Shown here: one piece after another, positions 15,094 through 23,301 of the stretch | Numbering within the stretch: the first letter of the stretch is position 1 | Layout: the number at the start of each line of letters is the position of its first letter | Assembly (NCBI GenBank): GCA_900541315.1 | Contig: UQJF01000018.1 | Location: forward strand, 1 to 30,548 | Direction: 5' to 3' | DNA: 30,548 bases | Source: an uncultured Clostridium sp. | GTDB lineage: Bacteria > Bacillota > Clostridia > Lachnospirales > Lachnospiraceae | The notes under the pieces: model-generated | Told to the model about the DNA's origin: nothing | Databases searched by the model: none | What the model saw: only the letters and a program-made list of their open reading frames with translations | Program-made: the position numbers and the translations under genes

Positions 15094-15513
15094 TTAGCTG
15101 CTCTTTTTAAGAGTATTTTCCGTCTTGTCTTTTTCCATGCACTGATAGCAGTGGCCATAAAATAAAATAGAATGGCTGTCGATCTTTCCGGGGGCTTTTG
15201 ACTGGACAGAAGCATTCAGACCGGTCATCTCATCCAAATCGATATCGTAGACCTGTCCGCATTCCCTGCATACAAAATGATAGTGAGGTGTGGCATTTCC
15301 ATCGTAGTGATCCGGACCGTTTCCGCAGGTCAGTTTCAGGATCTCACCCGTCTCCACCAGCAGGTTCAGGTTTCTGTATACAGTACCCAGACTGATATTT
15401 GGAAATTCTTCGCGGATGCTGGCGTATAGGGCGTCTGCCGTGGGATGATCGCGTCTGCTCATCAGGTTGGCTTTGATGGATTCTCTCTGACGGCTATACT
15501 TTAATGTTTTCAT
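15094..15513 (-). CDS. perR: Fur-family peroxide-stress repressor PerR
   Basis: A 139-residue Fur-family regulator. The N-terminal winged helix has SRQRESIKANLMSRRDHPTADALY and ISLGTVYRNLNLLVETGEI. The dimerisation domain has HYHFVCRECGQVYDID and, near the end, FYGHCYQCME, giving the two CxxC pairs of the structural zinc site. Histidines and aspartates of the regulatory metal site (HYDGNATPHYHF) are present. PerR, rather than Fur or Zur, is favoured because the neighbour is a peroxide-reducing rubrerythrin and both genes carry matching 7-1-7 boxes. I chose the ATG at 15513, which follows AAGGAG at the right spacing. The longer frame from 15546 would begin within the PerR box region and lacks a ribosome binding site. 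Confidence 0.88.
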   Translation of the reverse strand: MKTLKYSRQRESIKANLMSRRDHPTADALYASIREEFPNISLGTVYRNLNLLVETGEILKLTCGNGPDHYDGNATPHYHFVCRECGQVYDIDLDEMTGLNASVQSKAPGKIDSHSILFYGHCYQCMEKDKTENTLKKSS

Positions 15514-15540
15514 AGGTGTCTCCTTAATGATAAAACTTAA

Positions 15541-15591
15541 TAACAATAATTGTTACTGTTTTAATATAACAAAAAAGAAAGGAAAAGTCAA
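15541..15591 (-). promoter_or_regulatory. Promoter and perfect 7-1-7 PerR box of perR
   Basis: On the minus strand, TTGACT (15591-15586) and TATATT (15568-15563) have a 17-base spacer. Positions 15541-15555 read TAACAAT-A-ATTGTTA, a perfect 7-1-7 inverted repeat just downstream of the -10. The arrangement parallels the rubrerythrin promoter and indicates autoregulation of perR. Confidence 0.83.
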
Positions 15592-15669
15592 GGGGGAGAT
15601 TTCCTTTCTTTTGACAGGCAGCTGTAACAACAGGCTGATTACAATAAATTGCAGACAGATGCCAGGGAG

Positions 15670-16653
15670 TTATACATCTGTACTTAAGGGCAGTCCGGCA
15701 GCGGACGGAATATGCTCCAGGGCAGTACGGATAAACTCATGGGTTGCCCGGGACATGTAATGTCCTTTGTGATATCCGATGGCCAGTGTACCATGGGCTC
15801 TTGGGTAGTTTAAAGAAAACAGGTTAAGACCTGCCTGTTTCATCAGGGAGTCATGGTAAGCCTTTAGGTTTTGTTTGGAGGACATGAACATACGGGGATA
15901 AAAGGTGATTCCCATTCCCTGTACACTTAAAGCAAGTACTGTTTCAATATTTTCTGTTTCCAGTACAATGTGGGGAGTGATCTGCGTATCTTCAAAGAGC
16001 TCGTCTGCAATGGTACGCACCCGGTTTCCTTTTTTTAACAGGACAAAGGGGCAGTTTTCTAAAAGCCGTACGTCAGCAGACTGATACAGTTTTTTCTTGA
16101 TCTCTTCAAAACGGTCCGGATAGGCCTTGTGGATCACTTCATCGGGAACAATTAAAAGGATCTCTTCCCGGCAGATGGGTACAGTAGCTACATTTTCCGC
16201 TGTAAAAGGAAGAAGGTCGATCATCAGGTCGATATTTCCGTGGAGAAGGTCATTTGCCAGTTCACTGGAATTTCCCTCCACCAGATGCAGTTCAATTCCC
16301 GGAAATTCCCTTTGATAGGTAGGAAGGATCTCAGGAAGGATAAAACGTCCTCTGGTATGGGAAACACCAATAGAAAGCTGGCCGGTAGAGAAATCCTTAA
16401 TATCAGAGATTTCCTTATAGGTCTCGTCTTTTAAGTCCAGAAGCTGTCTGGCCCGGGTCTGAAGGGCCTGTCCCGCATAGGTCAGTGTCAGTGGTGAAGT
16501 ACGGTTAAACAAAACAACATCAAATTCCTTTTCCAGGTTGGAAATATGGTTGCTTAATGACTGCTGGGAGATATAAAGGCGTTTGGCAGCACGGGTAAAG
16601 TTTAACTCTTCGGCAGCTACCAGAAAATATTCCAGGTTCAGAAAGTTGATCAT
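15670..16653 (-). CDS. LysR-family transcriptional regulator
   Basis: A 327-residue LysR-type regulator of typical length. The N-terminal helix-turn-helix has LEYFLVAAEELNFTRAAKRL, then YISQQSLSNHISNLEKEF, the LysR signature. The type-2 periplasmic-binding-fold effector domain starts near residue 90 with GQLSIGVSHTRGRFILPEIL and contains GNIDLMIDLLPF. The ligand cannot be read from sequence. Its ATG overlaps the TGA of the preceding PHP-domain gene by 4 bases, so the two are translationally coupled. LysR regulators are more often divergent from their targets, so this arrangement is slightly unusual. No convincing terminator was found in the roughly 80 bases between this stop and the perR promoter. 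Confidence 0.93.
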   Translation of the reverse strand: MINFLNLEYFLVAAEELNFTRAAKRLYISQQSLSNHISNLEKEFDVVLFNRTSPLTLTYAGQALQTRARQLLDLKDETYKEISDIKDFSTGQLSIGVSHTRGRFILPEILPTYQREFPGIELHLVEGNSSELANDLLHGNIDLMIDLLPFTAENVATVPICREEILLIVPDEVIHKAYPDRFEEIKKKLYQSADVRLLENCPFVLLKKGNRVRTIADELFEDTQITPHIVLETENIETVLALSVQGMGITFYPRMFMSSKQNLKAYHDSLMKQAGLNLFSLNYPRAHGTLAIGYHKGHYMSRATHEFIRTALEHIPSAAGLPLSTDV

Positions 16654-17426
16654 AGGGCAGTGTTCCTTTCGGCAGCTTTTCGGAATGCTTCATTTTCAGC
16701 AAGGAGCTGTTTTAATTTTGGAATATAGGCGGCAGCTTTTTCTAAAGAAGTATTGACGATCAATTCTTCAGGAAAGCCGGTTTCCTCTAAAAGTGTATGA
16801 GCCAGAGTATGATTTCCCACATCTGCTTCGCAATGGGCGTCACTGTCAATGATAATAGAAGTGCCATAGCGCATACACGCTGTTAAAAGCTCTTTATAAT
16901 TTTCTCCTGCACCTTTGCGGGCACCTAAAGGATTTAAGGAAGCATTATTTACTTCCAGCAATTTATGGTTTCTGGCAGCTGCCTTTGCCACTTCTGCCCA
17001 GTCAGCAGGCAGTCTGGAATCATCAGGATGTCCTATGATATTTACATAAGGATTTTCCATTACATTCAGATAAGCCCGTGTATAATCGGCAACAGAGCCG
17101 TTATTGTCAATACAGGGAGTGTGAAGGCTGGCAACTGCATAGTCGATCTTCTTTAAATAATATTCACTCAGATCTATATTTCCATCAAAATCCAGGATGT
17201 TCAGTTCCGCGCCCATAAGCACAGGCACACCCCGGATCACTTTTGGGATCACCTTAAAATTGGTAAAATAAAATTCGTGGCAGGTGCCTGGCATAGCAGG
17301 GGCATGTTCCGTACAGCCGTAAAGTGCCAGTCCATTATCAGCTGCAGCCTGTGCCATTTCATATAAAGTATTGTAAGCATGGCCACTGGCAATAGTATGT
17401 GTGTGAAGGTCTAAAATATCTTTCAT
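16650..17426 (-). CDS. PHP-domain phosphoesterase (YcdX-like)
   Basis: A 258-residue PHP (polymerase and histidinol phosphatase) domain protein, probably a trinuclear-metal phosphatase. Metal ligands are visible in the N-terminal LDLHTHTIASGHAYNTL, in YGCTEHAPAMPG, in LMGAELNIL, in VASLHTP, in IIGHPDDSRL, and in the late IDSDAHCEAD. This set and the length match the YcdX phosphatase branch rather than histidinol phosphatase HisK, and no histidine biosynthesis genes are nearby. The physiological substrate is unknown. It is the first gene of a two-gene minus-strand unit with the LysR regulator. The ATG is 14 bases from AGAGGT. A TATACT (17496-17491) about 70 bases upstream may be its -10 box. 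Confidence 0.88.
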   Translation of the reverse strand: MKDILDLHTHTIASGHAYNTLYEMAQAAADNGLALYGCTEHAPAMPGTCHEFYFTNFKVIPKVIRGVPVLMGAELNILDFDGNIDLSEYYLKKIDYAVASLHTPCIDNNGSVADYTRAYLNVMENPYVNIIGHPDDSRLPADWAEVAKAAARNHKLLEVNNASLNPLGARKGAGENYKELLTACMRYGTSIIIDSDAHCEADVGNHTLAHTLLEETGFPEELIVNTSLEKAAAYIPKLKQLLAENEAFRKAAERNTAL

Positions 17427-17564
17427 GGATGTAAAATACCTCTTAAATTAGAAAATTATATGTTTTTTGGAATCTTTCTGTACTAAATCAAGTATAGCAT
17501 AGCAAATTAAGGGAGAAAAGGGCGAAAAAAAGAAAAAACTGACGCAATTTTCCAAATAAAACGG

Positions 17565-17594
17565 TGGAAATATAAGTGCCATATAAGATATAAT
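17565..17594 (+). promoter_or_regulatory. Candidate promoter upstream of the S1-domain gene
   Basis: A perfect TATAAT is at 17589-17594, with TGGAAA (four of six matches to TTGACA) 18 bases upstream at 17565. Transcription would start within the first bases of the repeat at 17596, so its hairpins would form the 5' end of the mRNA. On the opposite strand TATACT at 17496-17491 may serve the PHP-domain gene. The rest of 17427-17560 is AT-rich and shows nothing else. Confidence 0.45.
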
Positions 17595-17595
17595 G

Positions 17596-17708
17596 TAATG
17601 AGTGAAGGGAAAAACAAGCGGCTGCGAAGCAGACATTTGTTTTTCACGAACCATTAACGAGTGAACCGTCTGCGAAGCAGACAGTAGAGTGCAGGTTCAT
17701 AAGTTACG
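17596..17708 (+). repeat. Three-hairpin dispersed repeat, copy 2 (113 bp)
   Basis: It starts TAATGAG. Hairpin 1 has the same AAAAACAA/TTGTTTTT outer stem with CTGC/GCAG inside. Hairpin 2 is GTCTGC-GAA-GCAGAC, where copies 1 and 3 have GCCTGC/GCAGGC, a compensatory C:G to T:A change. The CATTAACGAG linker and the AGTAGAG linker are kept. The third hairpin is broken: the sequence after GAGTGCAGG lacks the pairing arm. The copy ends near AAGTTACG, 18 bases before the S1-gene ribosome binding site. Confidence 0.88.
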
Positions 17709-17738
17709 CTGGAAAATAGAATGGCGGAGGAAAAAATA

Positions 17739-18503
17739 ATGAGTGAAGAAATGAACAAACAGCAGGAAGCAGAAGTAAAAGCAGAGGCACCGGCAGAGAC
17801 CATGGAAGATTATGCAGCAGAGCTGGAAGCTTCTTATAAGGCATTTGATGAAAGACATTTTGAGCTTCCGGAGGCAGATGATGCAGAAGGGGAAAAGTGG
17901 GCAGAGTTTGCACAGATGATGGCTGACCGCACAATTGTAAAGGTTAAGATCACAGAAGCTGTAAAAGGCGGTGTTGTCGCATTTGTAGATGAAGTAAGAG
18001 CATTTATCCCGGCATCCCAGTTATCTGCAGAGTATGTTGAAAAGCTGGAAGACTGGCAGGGAAAGAGTATTGAAACAGTGATCATTACCGTTGATCCGGA
18101 AAAGAAGAGACTGGTGCTTTCCGGCCGCGAAGTTGAAAAGGAGAAAAAGGCAGAAGCACGCAAAGAGCGTCTGGCTCAGTTTAAGGCCGGAGATGTAGTA
18201 GAAGGAACCGTAGACAGTATTAAAGATTACGGTGCATTTGTAAAGCTTGCAGATGGCATTGATGGACTGGTACACATTTCCCAGATCAGCACCCAGCGTA
18301 TCAAGCATCCAGGCGCAGTTTTAAAAGAGGGACAGACTGTAAAAGTAAAGATCTTATCTATTGCAGACGGAAAGATCAGTCTGAGCATGAAGGCTCTGAT
18401 CCAGCAGGAAACTGAGGAAGAAGAACACGAAACATTTGATTATAAAGAAACAGCCTCTGCTACAACAGGACTGGGAGATCTGTTAAAAGGACTGAAGCTG
18501 TAG
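17739..18503 (+). CDS. S1 RNA-binding domain protein (ribosomal S1-like)
   Basis: A 254-residue protein with two S1/OB-fold domains, about residues 63-135 (KVKITEAVKGGVVAFVDEVR, IPASQL) and 148-220 (VVEGTVDSIKDYGAFVKLAD, GLVHISQIS, GQTVKVKILSIADGKISLSM). The second is the better match to the canonical S1 repeat. The first 55 residues are acidic, Glu/Ala-rich and probably disordered, and the C terminus ends in GLGDLLKGLKL. It resembles the short S1-type proteins of Firmicutes, which bind mRNA or ribosomes, rather than full-length S1. I chose the ATG at 17739 because GGCGGAGG at 17724 is then well placed; the ATG at 17721 would precede that site. The alarmone synthetase gene starts 12 bases downstream, suggesting one transcript. 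Confidence 0.88.
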   Translation: MSEEMNKQQEAEVKAEAPAETMEDYAAELEASYKAFDERHFELPEADDAEGEKWAEFAQMMADRTIVKVKITEAVKGGVVAFVDEVRAFIPASQLSAEYVEKLEDWQGKSIETVIITVDPEKKRLVLSGREVEKEKKAEARKERLAQFKAGDVVEGTVDSIKDYGAFVKLADGIDGLVHISQISTQRIKHPGAVLKEGQTVKVKILSIADGKISLSMKALIQQETEEEEHETFDYKETASATTGLGDLLKGLKL

Positions 18504-18515
18504 AAAGGGGCCTAA

Positions 18516-19184
18516 ATGTCAGTGATCCCCAAAACCAGTGATCAGGTGGACCAGTGGCGGTCGGTGATGTTTCTTTATGATTCGGCTTTAAAGAAGCTGA
18601 ATACGAAAATAGAAATATTAAACAATGAATTTGTAAACCGCTACGATCATAACCCGATCGAACATATTAAATCCAGACTGAAGACAGCAGACAGCATTGT
18701 AAAAAAGCTGAAAAAAGACGGATGCGAAGTGACCATCGACAATATGATGAACCATTTAAGCGATATTGCCGGTATCCGCATTATCTGTTCTTTTACTTCT
18801 GATATTTACCAGATTGCAGAAATGATCGCGGCCCAGGGTGATGTTACAGTGATCCATGTAAAAGACTATATTAAGAATCCAAAGCCCAACGGATACAAAA
18901 GCTACCATATGGTAGTAACCGTACCGGTCTATCTTACAGATGGGCCGGTAGAAACAAAGGTGGAGATCCAGATCCGCTCTGTAGCTATGGATTTCTGGGC
19001 CAGCTTAGAGCACAAGATAGCCTATAAGTTTGAAGGCAATGCACCGGAAGGACTGCTGCACGAGTTAAAAGACTGTGCAGATGTGGTAGATATGCTGGAT
19101 AAAAAGATGTTTTCTTTGAATGAGGCGATCACCGCCTATGCAAAAGAACATCAGGAGACAGACCCGGATCGGGAACAGATATGA
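18516..19184 (+). CDS. relQ: Small alarmone synthetase, GTP pyrophosphokinase (RelQ/YjbM type)
   Basis: A 222-residue single-domain (p)ppGpp synthetase that transfers pyrophosphate from ATP to GDP or GTP. It lacks the hydrolase, TGS and ACT domains of Rel. RelA/SpoT-domain features are FVNRYDHNPIEHIKSRLKT, DIAGIRIICSFTSDIYQIA, YIKNPKPNGYKSYHMVVTVP, the EIQIRSVAMDFWASLEHKIAYK block with catalytic acidic residues, and a C-terminal helix. Length and the NPIEHIKSRLK motif favour RelQ (SasB) over RelP. It sits between an S1-domain protein and a membrane phosphodiesterase gene whose ATG overlaps its TGA by 4 bases. Start: ATG behind AAAGGGG. Confidence 0.93.
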   Translation: MSVIPKTSDQVDQWRSVMFLYDSALKKLNTKIEILNNEFVNRYDHNPIEHIKSRLKTADSIVKKLKKDGCEVTIDNMMNHLSDIAGIRIICSFTSDIYQIAEMIAAQGDVTVIHVKDYIKNPKPNGYKSYHMVVTVPVYLTDGPVETKVEIQIRSVAMDFWASLEHKIAYKFEGNAPEGLLHELKDCADVVDMLDKKMFSLNEAITAYAKEHQETDPDREQI

Positions 19185-20986
19185 AATTATTTTTGAAACT
19201 TACAGATGAAGTGATCAAACAGAACCTGCGCCAGCTGGTATTATTTACGTTTTTATACCGGCTGGTCGCAGGTATATTCTATATTAAAACAGTAAACAGT
19301 ATTTTAAGGTTCTCACTGCATATGGCGGGGTACAGCTACCTTACCACAGGCAATCTGAGGGCTTTTCTGCTGCGCCCTGTTACTGTTTTTGCTGTTATCT
19401 TTATCCTGTTTTTAGGAATGGCATTTATGCTGATCGAAACAGGAGCCATGATAACGGCCTATCATTCTTCTATTTATTTAAGAGGGATAAATGTTGTATC
19501 CGTTTTTTTAGGCGGAATGGGAGCAGCAGTGAATGAATTTCGGAAAAAAAACTGGCGGCTGTTATTTGCTGTCCTTGGAAATTATATTTTGATGAACTGC
19601 TATTTTCTTGTGCGTATACTGACTCGCATGAAACCGGTAAATTTCGTATTATACGAAATCTTACATACCGCAGGGACCAGAATGGCACTGGTAGTGGGAA
19701 GTGTCCTTCTCACTGTTTTTTCTGTACCTGCCATGATGGTATTTTTTGCCTGTATGCTGGAACAGAAAAATTTTAAGGACGGGATCGCAGAAAGCAGAAG
19801 GATCTTAAAAGGAAAATGGCCAAGGGCCGTACTGCTTTTAGTAGTGTTAAACCTGTTTCTTATTTTAGGACTGGTCCTTACATACGGTGCAGTGATGGTG
19901 ATAGCAGCGGTCCTGGTGACTTTATTTGCAAAGGCTTATACAGCCACAGCTGTAATGGCCACAGTTAGTTACCGCATTGAATGGCTGCTGCTGTTTATAG
20001 GTTCTGCGGTGGCAGTTGTAACAGATTTTGGCGCAATGACGGTATTGTATCATCAGTTTGGCGGCGCGTCACCGATCCCGGTAAATGAATACGATTTTCC
20101 AAAAAACCAGGAAGGTTATTCCAGAAAACGGTGGTTTTTTACATTGACAGCTGTGCTTTCAGGAATTTCTGCTTTTATGGTCTTTGATATGGTGTACAAT
20201 GGAAATTCCCCGGATCAGGCGATTTTGTCCCAGGTGGAGATCACAGCCCACAGAGGCAGTTCTAAACATGCTCCGGAAAATACCATGGCGGCGATCAAAG
20301 CGGCTATTGATGAAATGGCAGATTACAGTGAGATCGATGTGCAGCTGTCAGAAGACGGTGTGCCTGTGGTCTGTCATGACTTGAACCTGGCCCGTGTGGC
20401 TGGTGTGGACGTGTCCCTGAAAAACCTTACCTTTGACCAGTTGGAGCAGCTGGATGTGGGAAGCCATTTCAGTTCCCAGTTTGCAGGAGAGAAGATCCCG
20501 TCTCTGGAAGAGGTTCTGGAAGCCTGCAAAGGACATATCCGCTTAAATATCGAATTAAAAAGTATAGGCGCGAAAAGCCCACTTCCTGAAGCGGTGGCAG
20601 AAATGATCCGGAAAATGGAAATGGAAGATCAGTGTGTGATCACTTCAGTTTCCCTGGATTATCTGAAACGCATAAAGAAAGCAGAGCCGGAGTTAAAGAC
20701 AGGTTATATTCTGGCTGCAGCCTATGGCTCTTATTATAAAAATGAATTTGTGGATTTTATCAGTATCCGATCCAGTCTGGTGACAAAAAAACAGATCCAG
20801 GCAGCTCATGAATACGGTAAAGCGATCCACGTATGGACGGTAAACAGCCGTTCGGAGATTGAACAGATGGCTCTTATAGGTGTGGATAATATTATTACCG
20901 ATTATCCTGCAAGAGCAAAAGAAGTGCTGTATCAGCCGGATGTGGCGAAGAATTTATTAGCATATATCCGGATGGTGATGAAATAG
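19181..20986 (+). CDS. Membrane-anchored glycerophosphodiester phosphodiesterase
   Basis: A 601-residue protein with an N-terminal GPDPase_memb domain (about residues 15-335, roughly six to eight hydrophobic helices) and a C-terminal GDPD TIM barrel. Catalytic residues are evident: His357 and Arg358 in ITAHRGSSKHAPENT, the metal-binding Glu and Asp in YSEIDVQLSEDG near 385, His in VPVVCHDLNLAR, and LNIELKS near 455. The family hydrolyses glycerophosphodiesters to glycerol 3-phosphate and an alcohol, and long membrane forms are thought to act on lipid or teichoic-acid-related substrates at the cell surface. A last hydrophobic helix near residue 325 (WFFTLTAVLSGISAFMVFDM) should place the catalytic domain outside. 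The 4-base overlap with relQ indicates translational coupling. Both domains are complete. Confidence 0.92.
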   Translation: MKLFLKLTDEVIKQNLRQLVLFTFLYRLVAGIFYIKTVNSILRFSLHMAGYSYLTTGNLRAFLLRPVTVFAVIFILFLGMAFMLIETGAMITAYHSSIYLRGINVVSVFLGGMGAAVNEFRKKNWRLLFAVLGNYILMNCYFLVRILTRMKPVNFVLYEILHTAGTRMALVVGSVLLTVFSVPAMMVFFACMLEQKNFKDGIAESRRILKGKWPRAVLLLVVLNLFLILGLVLTYGAVMVIAAVLVTLFAKAYTATAVMATVSYRIEWLLLFIGSAVAVVTDFGAMTVLYHQFGGASPIPVNEYDFPKNQEGYSRKRWFFTLTAVLSGISAFMVFDMVYNGNSPDQAILSQVEITAHRGSSKHAPENTMAAIKAAIDEMADYSEIDVQLSEDGVPVVCHDLNLARVAGVDVSLKNLTFDQLEQLDVGSHFSSQFAGEKIPSLEEVLEACKGHIRLNIELKSIGAKSPLPEAVAEMIRKMEMEDQCVITSVSLDYLKRIKKAEPELKTGYILAAAYGSYYKNEFVDFISIRSSLVTKKQIQAAHEYGKAIHVWTVNSRSEIEQMALIGVDNIITDYPARAKEVLYQPDVAKNLLAYIRMVMK

Positions 20987-20998
20987 GAGGAAAATACA

Positions 20999-21451
20999 TT
21001 GAGAGCAGTATTGCAGAGAGTGGCCAGAGCAAGTGTCACAGTAGAAGGAGAGGTTCTGGGAAAAATTGGAAAAGGATTTATGATCCTGTTAGGCGTAGAA
21101 GATGCAGATACAGAGGAGATCACCGACAAGATGGCGGACAAGATCTGCAAGCTGCGTATTTTTGAAGATGAAAATGGAAAAACAAATTTAAGCCTGGCAG
21201 ATGTAGGGGGAGAATTACTGGTGATCAGCCAGTTTACGCTTTATGCAGACTGCAAAAAGGGCAACCGCCCAAGCTTCGTAAAAGCAGGTGCACCGGATAT
21301 GGCAGAACGTTTATACGAACATTTTATGGACCGGTGCAGAAACTATGTGGATGTAGTGGAAAAGGGGCAGTTTGGCGCAGATATGAAGGTGGAGCTGTTA
21401 AATGACGGACCATTTACGCTGATGTTGGAAAGTGAGCAGCTTTTTAAATAA
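20999..21451 (+). CDS. dtd: D-aminoacyl-tRNA deacylase
   Basis: Dtd removes D-amino acids, and mischarged glycine, from tRNA. The 150-residue protein is of normal length and colinear with the family: [20 protein letters not shown] at the N terminus, [13 protein letters not shown], the catalytic [17 protein letters not shown] block, and the second conserved motif DGPFTLML near the end, which carries the cross-subunit Gly-Pro needed for chirality proofreading. The start codon is TTG at 20999, 8 bases after a strong AGGAGG. No ATG is available at this position, and the N-terminal residues are all conserved. It follows the GDPD gene by 12 bases and probably belongs to the same operon. Confidence 0.95.
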   Translation: MRAVLQRVARASVTVEGEVLGKIGKGFMILLGVEDADTEEITDKMADKICKLRIFEDENGKTNLSLADVGGELLVISQFTLYADCKKGNRPSFVKAGAPDMAERLYEHFMDRCRNYVDVVEKGQFGADMKVELLNDGPFTLMLESEQLFK

Positions 21452-21464
21452 ACGGCGCGGTCAA

Positions 21465-21498
21465 TAGAAAGGACAGTTATCTTAGAAAGGACAGTCAT
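21465..21498 (+). repeat. Tandem 16-bp duplication carrying the ribosome binding site
   Basis: TAGAAAGGACAGTTAT at 21465-21480 and TAGAAAGGACAGTCAT at 21483-21498 differ at one base. Each contains an AAAGGA ribosome binding site, and the second ends in the ATG of the DUF3783 gene. It looks like a recent local duplication of the translation initiation region. The first copy has no start codon. Confidence 0.7.
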
Positions 21499-21904
21499 GG
21501 AACTGGTGTTATATTACAGTACGGGAGATCCCCGAATGAAAAAACAGGAAATGATGATGAAAAGCGTTCTGGTGCGTATGGGAGTGAAGATACGCAATGT
21601 GGCCCCGGACCAGGTGATGGAATCAGTAGGATATCTGGCAGGTGTACCGGGCTTTGAAAAAAGGGAAGTATTACAGCAGCCGGAAGCAGAAGAAAAAATA
21701 CCCCAGATCACAGAGCAGATGCTGGTAATGAAGGACTTTACCAGCCGGCGTATTGATACTTTGCTTTTGAATCTGCGTAAGGCGAAAGTGCCGAAGATCA
21801 ATTTAAAAGCTATTGTTACAGAGCAGAATGCAGGCTGGAGCTTTTATCATCTTTATGAAGAGATTGGGGAAGAACACCGCAGGATGAATGGAGGCGCACA
21901 GTAA
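21497..21904 (+). CDS. DUF3783-family protein
   Basis: A 135-residue small soluble protein matching the pattern of DUF3783, a clostridial family without known function. It begins MELVLYYSTGDPRMKKQEMM and ends with the typical LLLNLRKAKVPKINLKAIVTEQNAGWSFYHLYEEI block (positions about 93-125), which gives a conserved Asn-x-x-Trp near residue 112. No catalytic motif, signal peptide or membrane helix is seen. Its TAA overlaps the ATG of the VWA-like gene by one base, so translation is coupled. It probably works with that protein and the AAA+ ATPase that follows. The family call was made from memory of the motif, without a profile search. Confidence 0.75.
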   Translation: MELVLYYSTGDPRMKKQEMMMKSVLVRMGVKIRNVAPDQVMESVGYLAGVPGFEKREVLQQPEAEEKIPQITEQMLVMKDFTSRRIDTLLLNLRKAKVPKINLKAIVTEQNAGWSFYHLYEEIGEEHRRMNGGAQ

Positions 21905-23301
21905 TGGAAAGTCCCACCAGGCAGAGGCAGCTTGAAGAACTGGATCAGGTAGAGCTTTGTACCCGTATTTTGTACCAGTCACGGAATGAATTGTATGTAA
22001 ATATGCATTTTCTGGATGTATCTTTAAGCAGTCTGGGCTTTGAAGCAGACTGGAACAGAAAGGGGATCGCCTGTGACGGGGCAGTGATCTATTATGGTCC
22101 TGCATTTATTTTAGACCTTTACAAAAAGGGGCGTCAGGTGGTAAACCGTTATTATCTCCATGCATTATTCCACTGTCTGTTCTGCCATCTGTATACAAGA
22201 AAAGGCAGAGAGAAGGAAATGTGGGATCTGGCCTGTGATATTGCCATGGAATCTGTACTGGATGGAATGTATGAAAAATGCATCCACATCCCCCAAAGTC
22301 CTTTGAGAAGAGAAACTTATCTGCGTATCCGCAGGTTTTTAACGGGAAACAGGACCGCAGGTGCTTCCAGCGAGGAGGAACGGAATATCGTTCTTACAGC
22401 TGAGCGGGTCTATCATGCCCTTATGGAAATGGCTCTTCCGGAGAGAAGATTACGCCAGCTTCAGGCAGAATTTCATTTAGATGACCATGATCTGTGGGAG
22501 CAGGAAGCAGATCCATCGGCTGCCATGACCAGGCAGAACCAGTGGAATGACAACAGGGAGCGGATGCAGACCCAGATGGAGACTATGGGATCTGAGGAAG
22601 AGTCAGAGAATGAACAGAGCCTGCTGGATTCTATTCAGGTGGAAAATGAAGAACGGTATGATTACCGGCAGTTTTTAAGGAAATTTGCGGTCCTGCGGGA
22701 AGAAATGCAGACAGATCCGGATTCCTTTGATCAGGCATTTTACACATACGGCCTTTCCCTTTATGGGAATATGCCTCTTATAGAACCTTTGGAGACCAGA
22801 GAGGTGCAAAGGATCGAGCAATTTGTTATTGTCATTGATACCAGTATGTCCTGCTCAGGGGAGCTGGTACAGTGGTTTTTAGAGGAAACCTATGATGTGC
22901 TTTCCCAGTCAGAGACTTATTTCAGAAAAGTGCAGATCCATGTGATCCAATGTGATGACAAGGTGCAGTCAGATGTGGTCCTTACCTGCGCTGATGACCT
23001 GAAATCCTATATGGAGCATTTTCAGATCAAAGGATATGGAGGAACAGATTTCAGACCGGCTTTTGAGTATGTAAATACTTTAAAGGCAATGGGGCAGTTA
23101 AATGGGCTGAAGGGACTTATTTATTTTACAGACGGAAAAGGTATTTATCCGGTGGCGGCACCGGTTTACGATACGGCTTTTGTGTTTATCAGGGAGAGGT
23201 TTTGCGAAGAAGGGTTTCCGGCATGGGCTATGCGGGTAGTGTTAGATGATAATGAGTGCAGGCAAAAACAAGCGGCTGCGTCAGCAGACATTTGTTTTTG
23301 A
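21904..23301 (+). CDS. VWA-like domain protein with degenerate metallopeptidase-like domain (DUF2201)
   Basis: A 465-residue protein with two parts. The N-terminal half (to about 250) resembles the putative metallopeptidase part of DUF2201 proteins. Where an HExxH helix is expected it has YLHALFHCLFCHLY with His86 and His90 but no glutamate, so zinc may be bound but hydrolysis is doubtful. An acidic linker follows. The C-terminal VWA-like fold starts near residue 305 with a MIDAS motif, VIDTSMSCSGEL (Asp312, Ser314, Ser316), GYGGTDFRPAF near 380 and YFTDGKGIYP near 407. The protein should end near VVLDDNE. The last 14 or so residues (CRQKQAAASADICF) are encoded by a dispersed repeat, copy 3, which supplies the stop. 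A MoxR-type AAA+ gene follows, the usual partner of VWA proteins. Confidence 0.85.
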   Translation: MESPTRQRQLEELDQVELCTRILYQSRNELYVNMHFLDVSLSSLGFEADWNRKGIACDGAVIYYGPAFILDLYKKGRQVVNRYYLHALFHCLFCHLYTRKGREKEMWDLACDIAMESVLDGMYEKCIHIPQSPLRRETYLRIRRFLTGNRTAGASSEEERNIVLTAERVYHALMEMALPERRLRQLQAEFHLDDHDLWEQEADPSAAMTRQNQWNDNRERMQTQMETMGSEEESENEQSLLDSIQVENEERYDYRQFLRKFAVLREEMQTDPDSFDQAFYTYGLSLYGNMPLIEPLETREVQRIEQFVIVIDTSMSCSGELVQWFLEETYDVLSQSETYFRKVQIHVIQCDDKVQSDVVLTCADDLKSYMEHFQIKGYGGTDFRPAFEYVNTLKAMGQLNGLKGLIYFTDGKGIYPVAAPVYDTAFVFIRERFCEEGFPAWAMRVVLDDNECRQKQAAASADICF

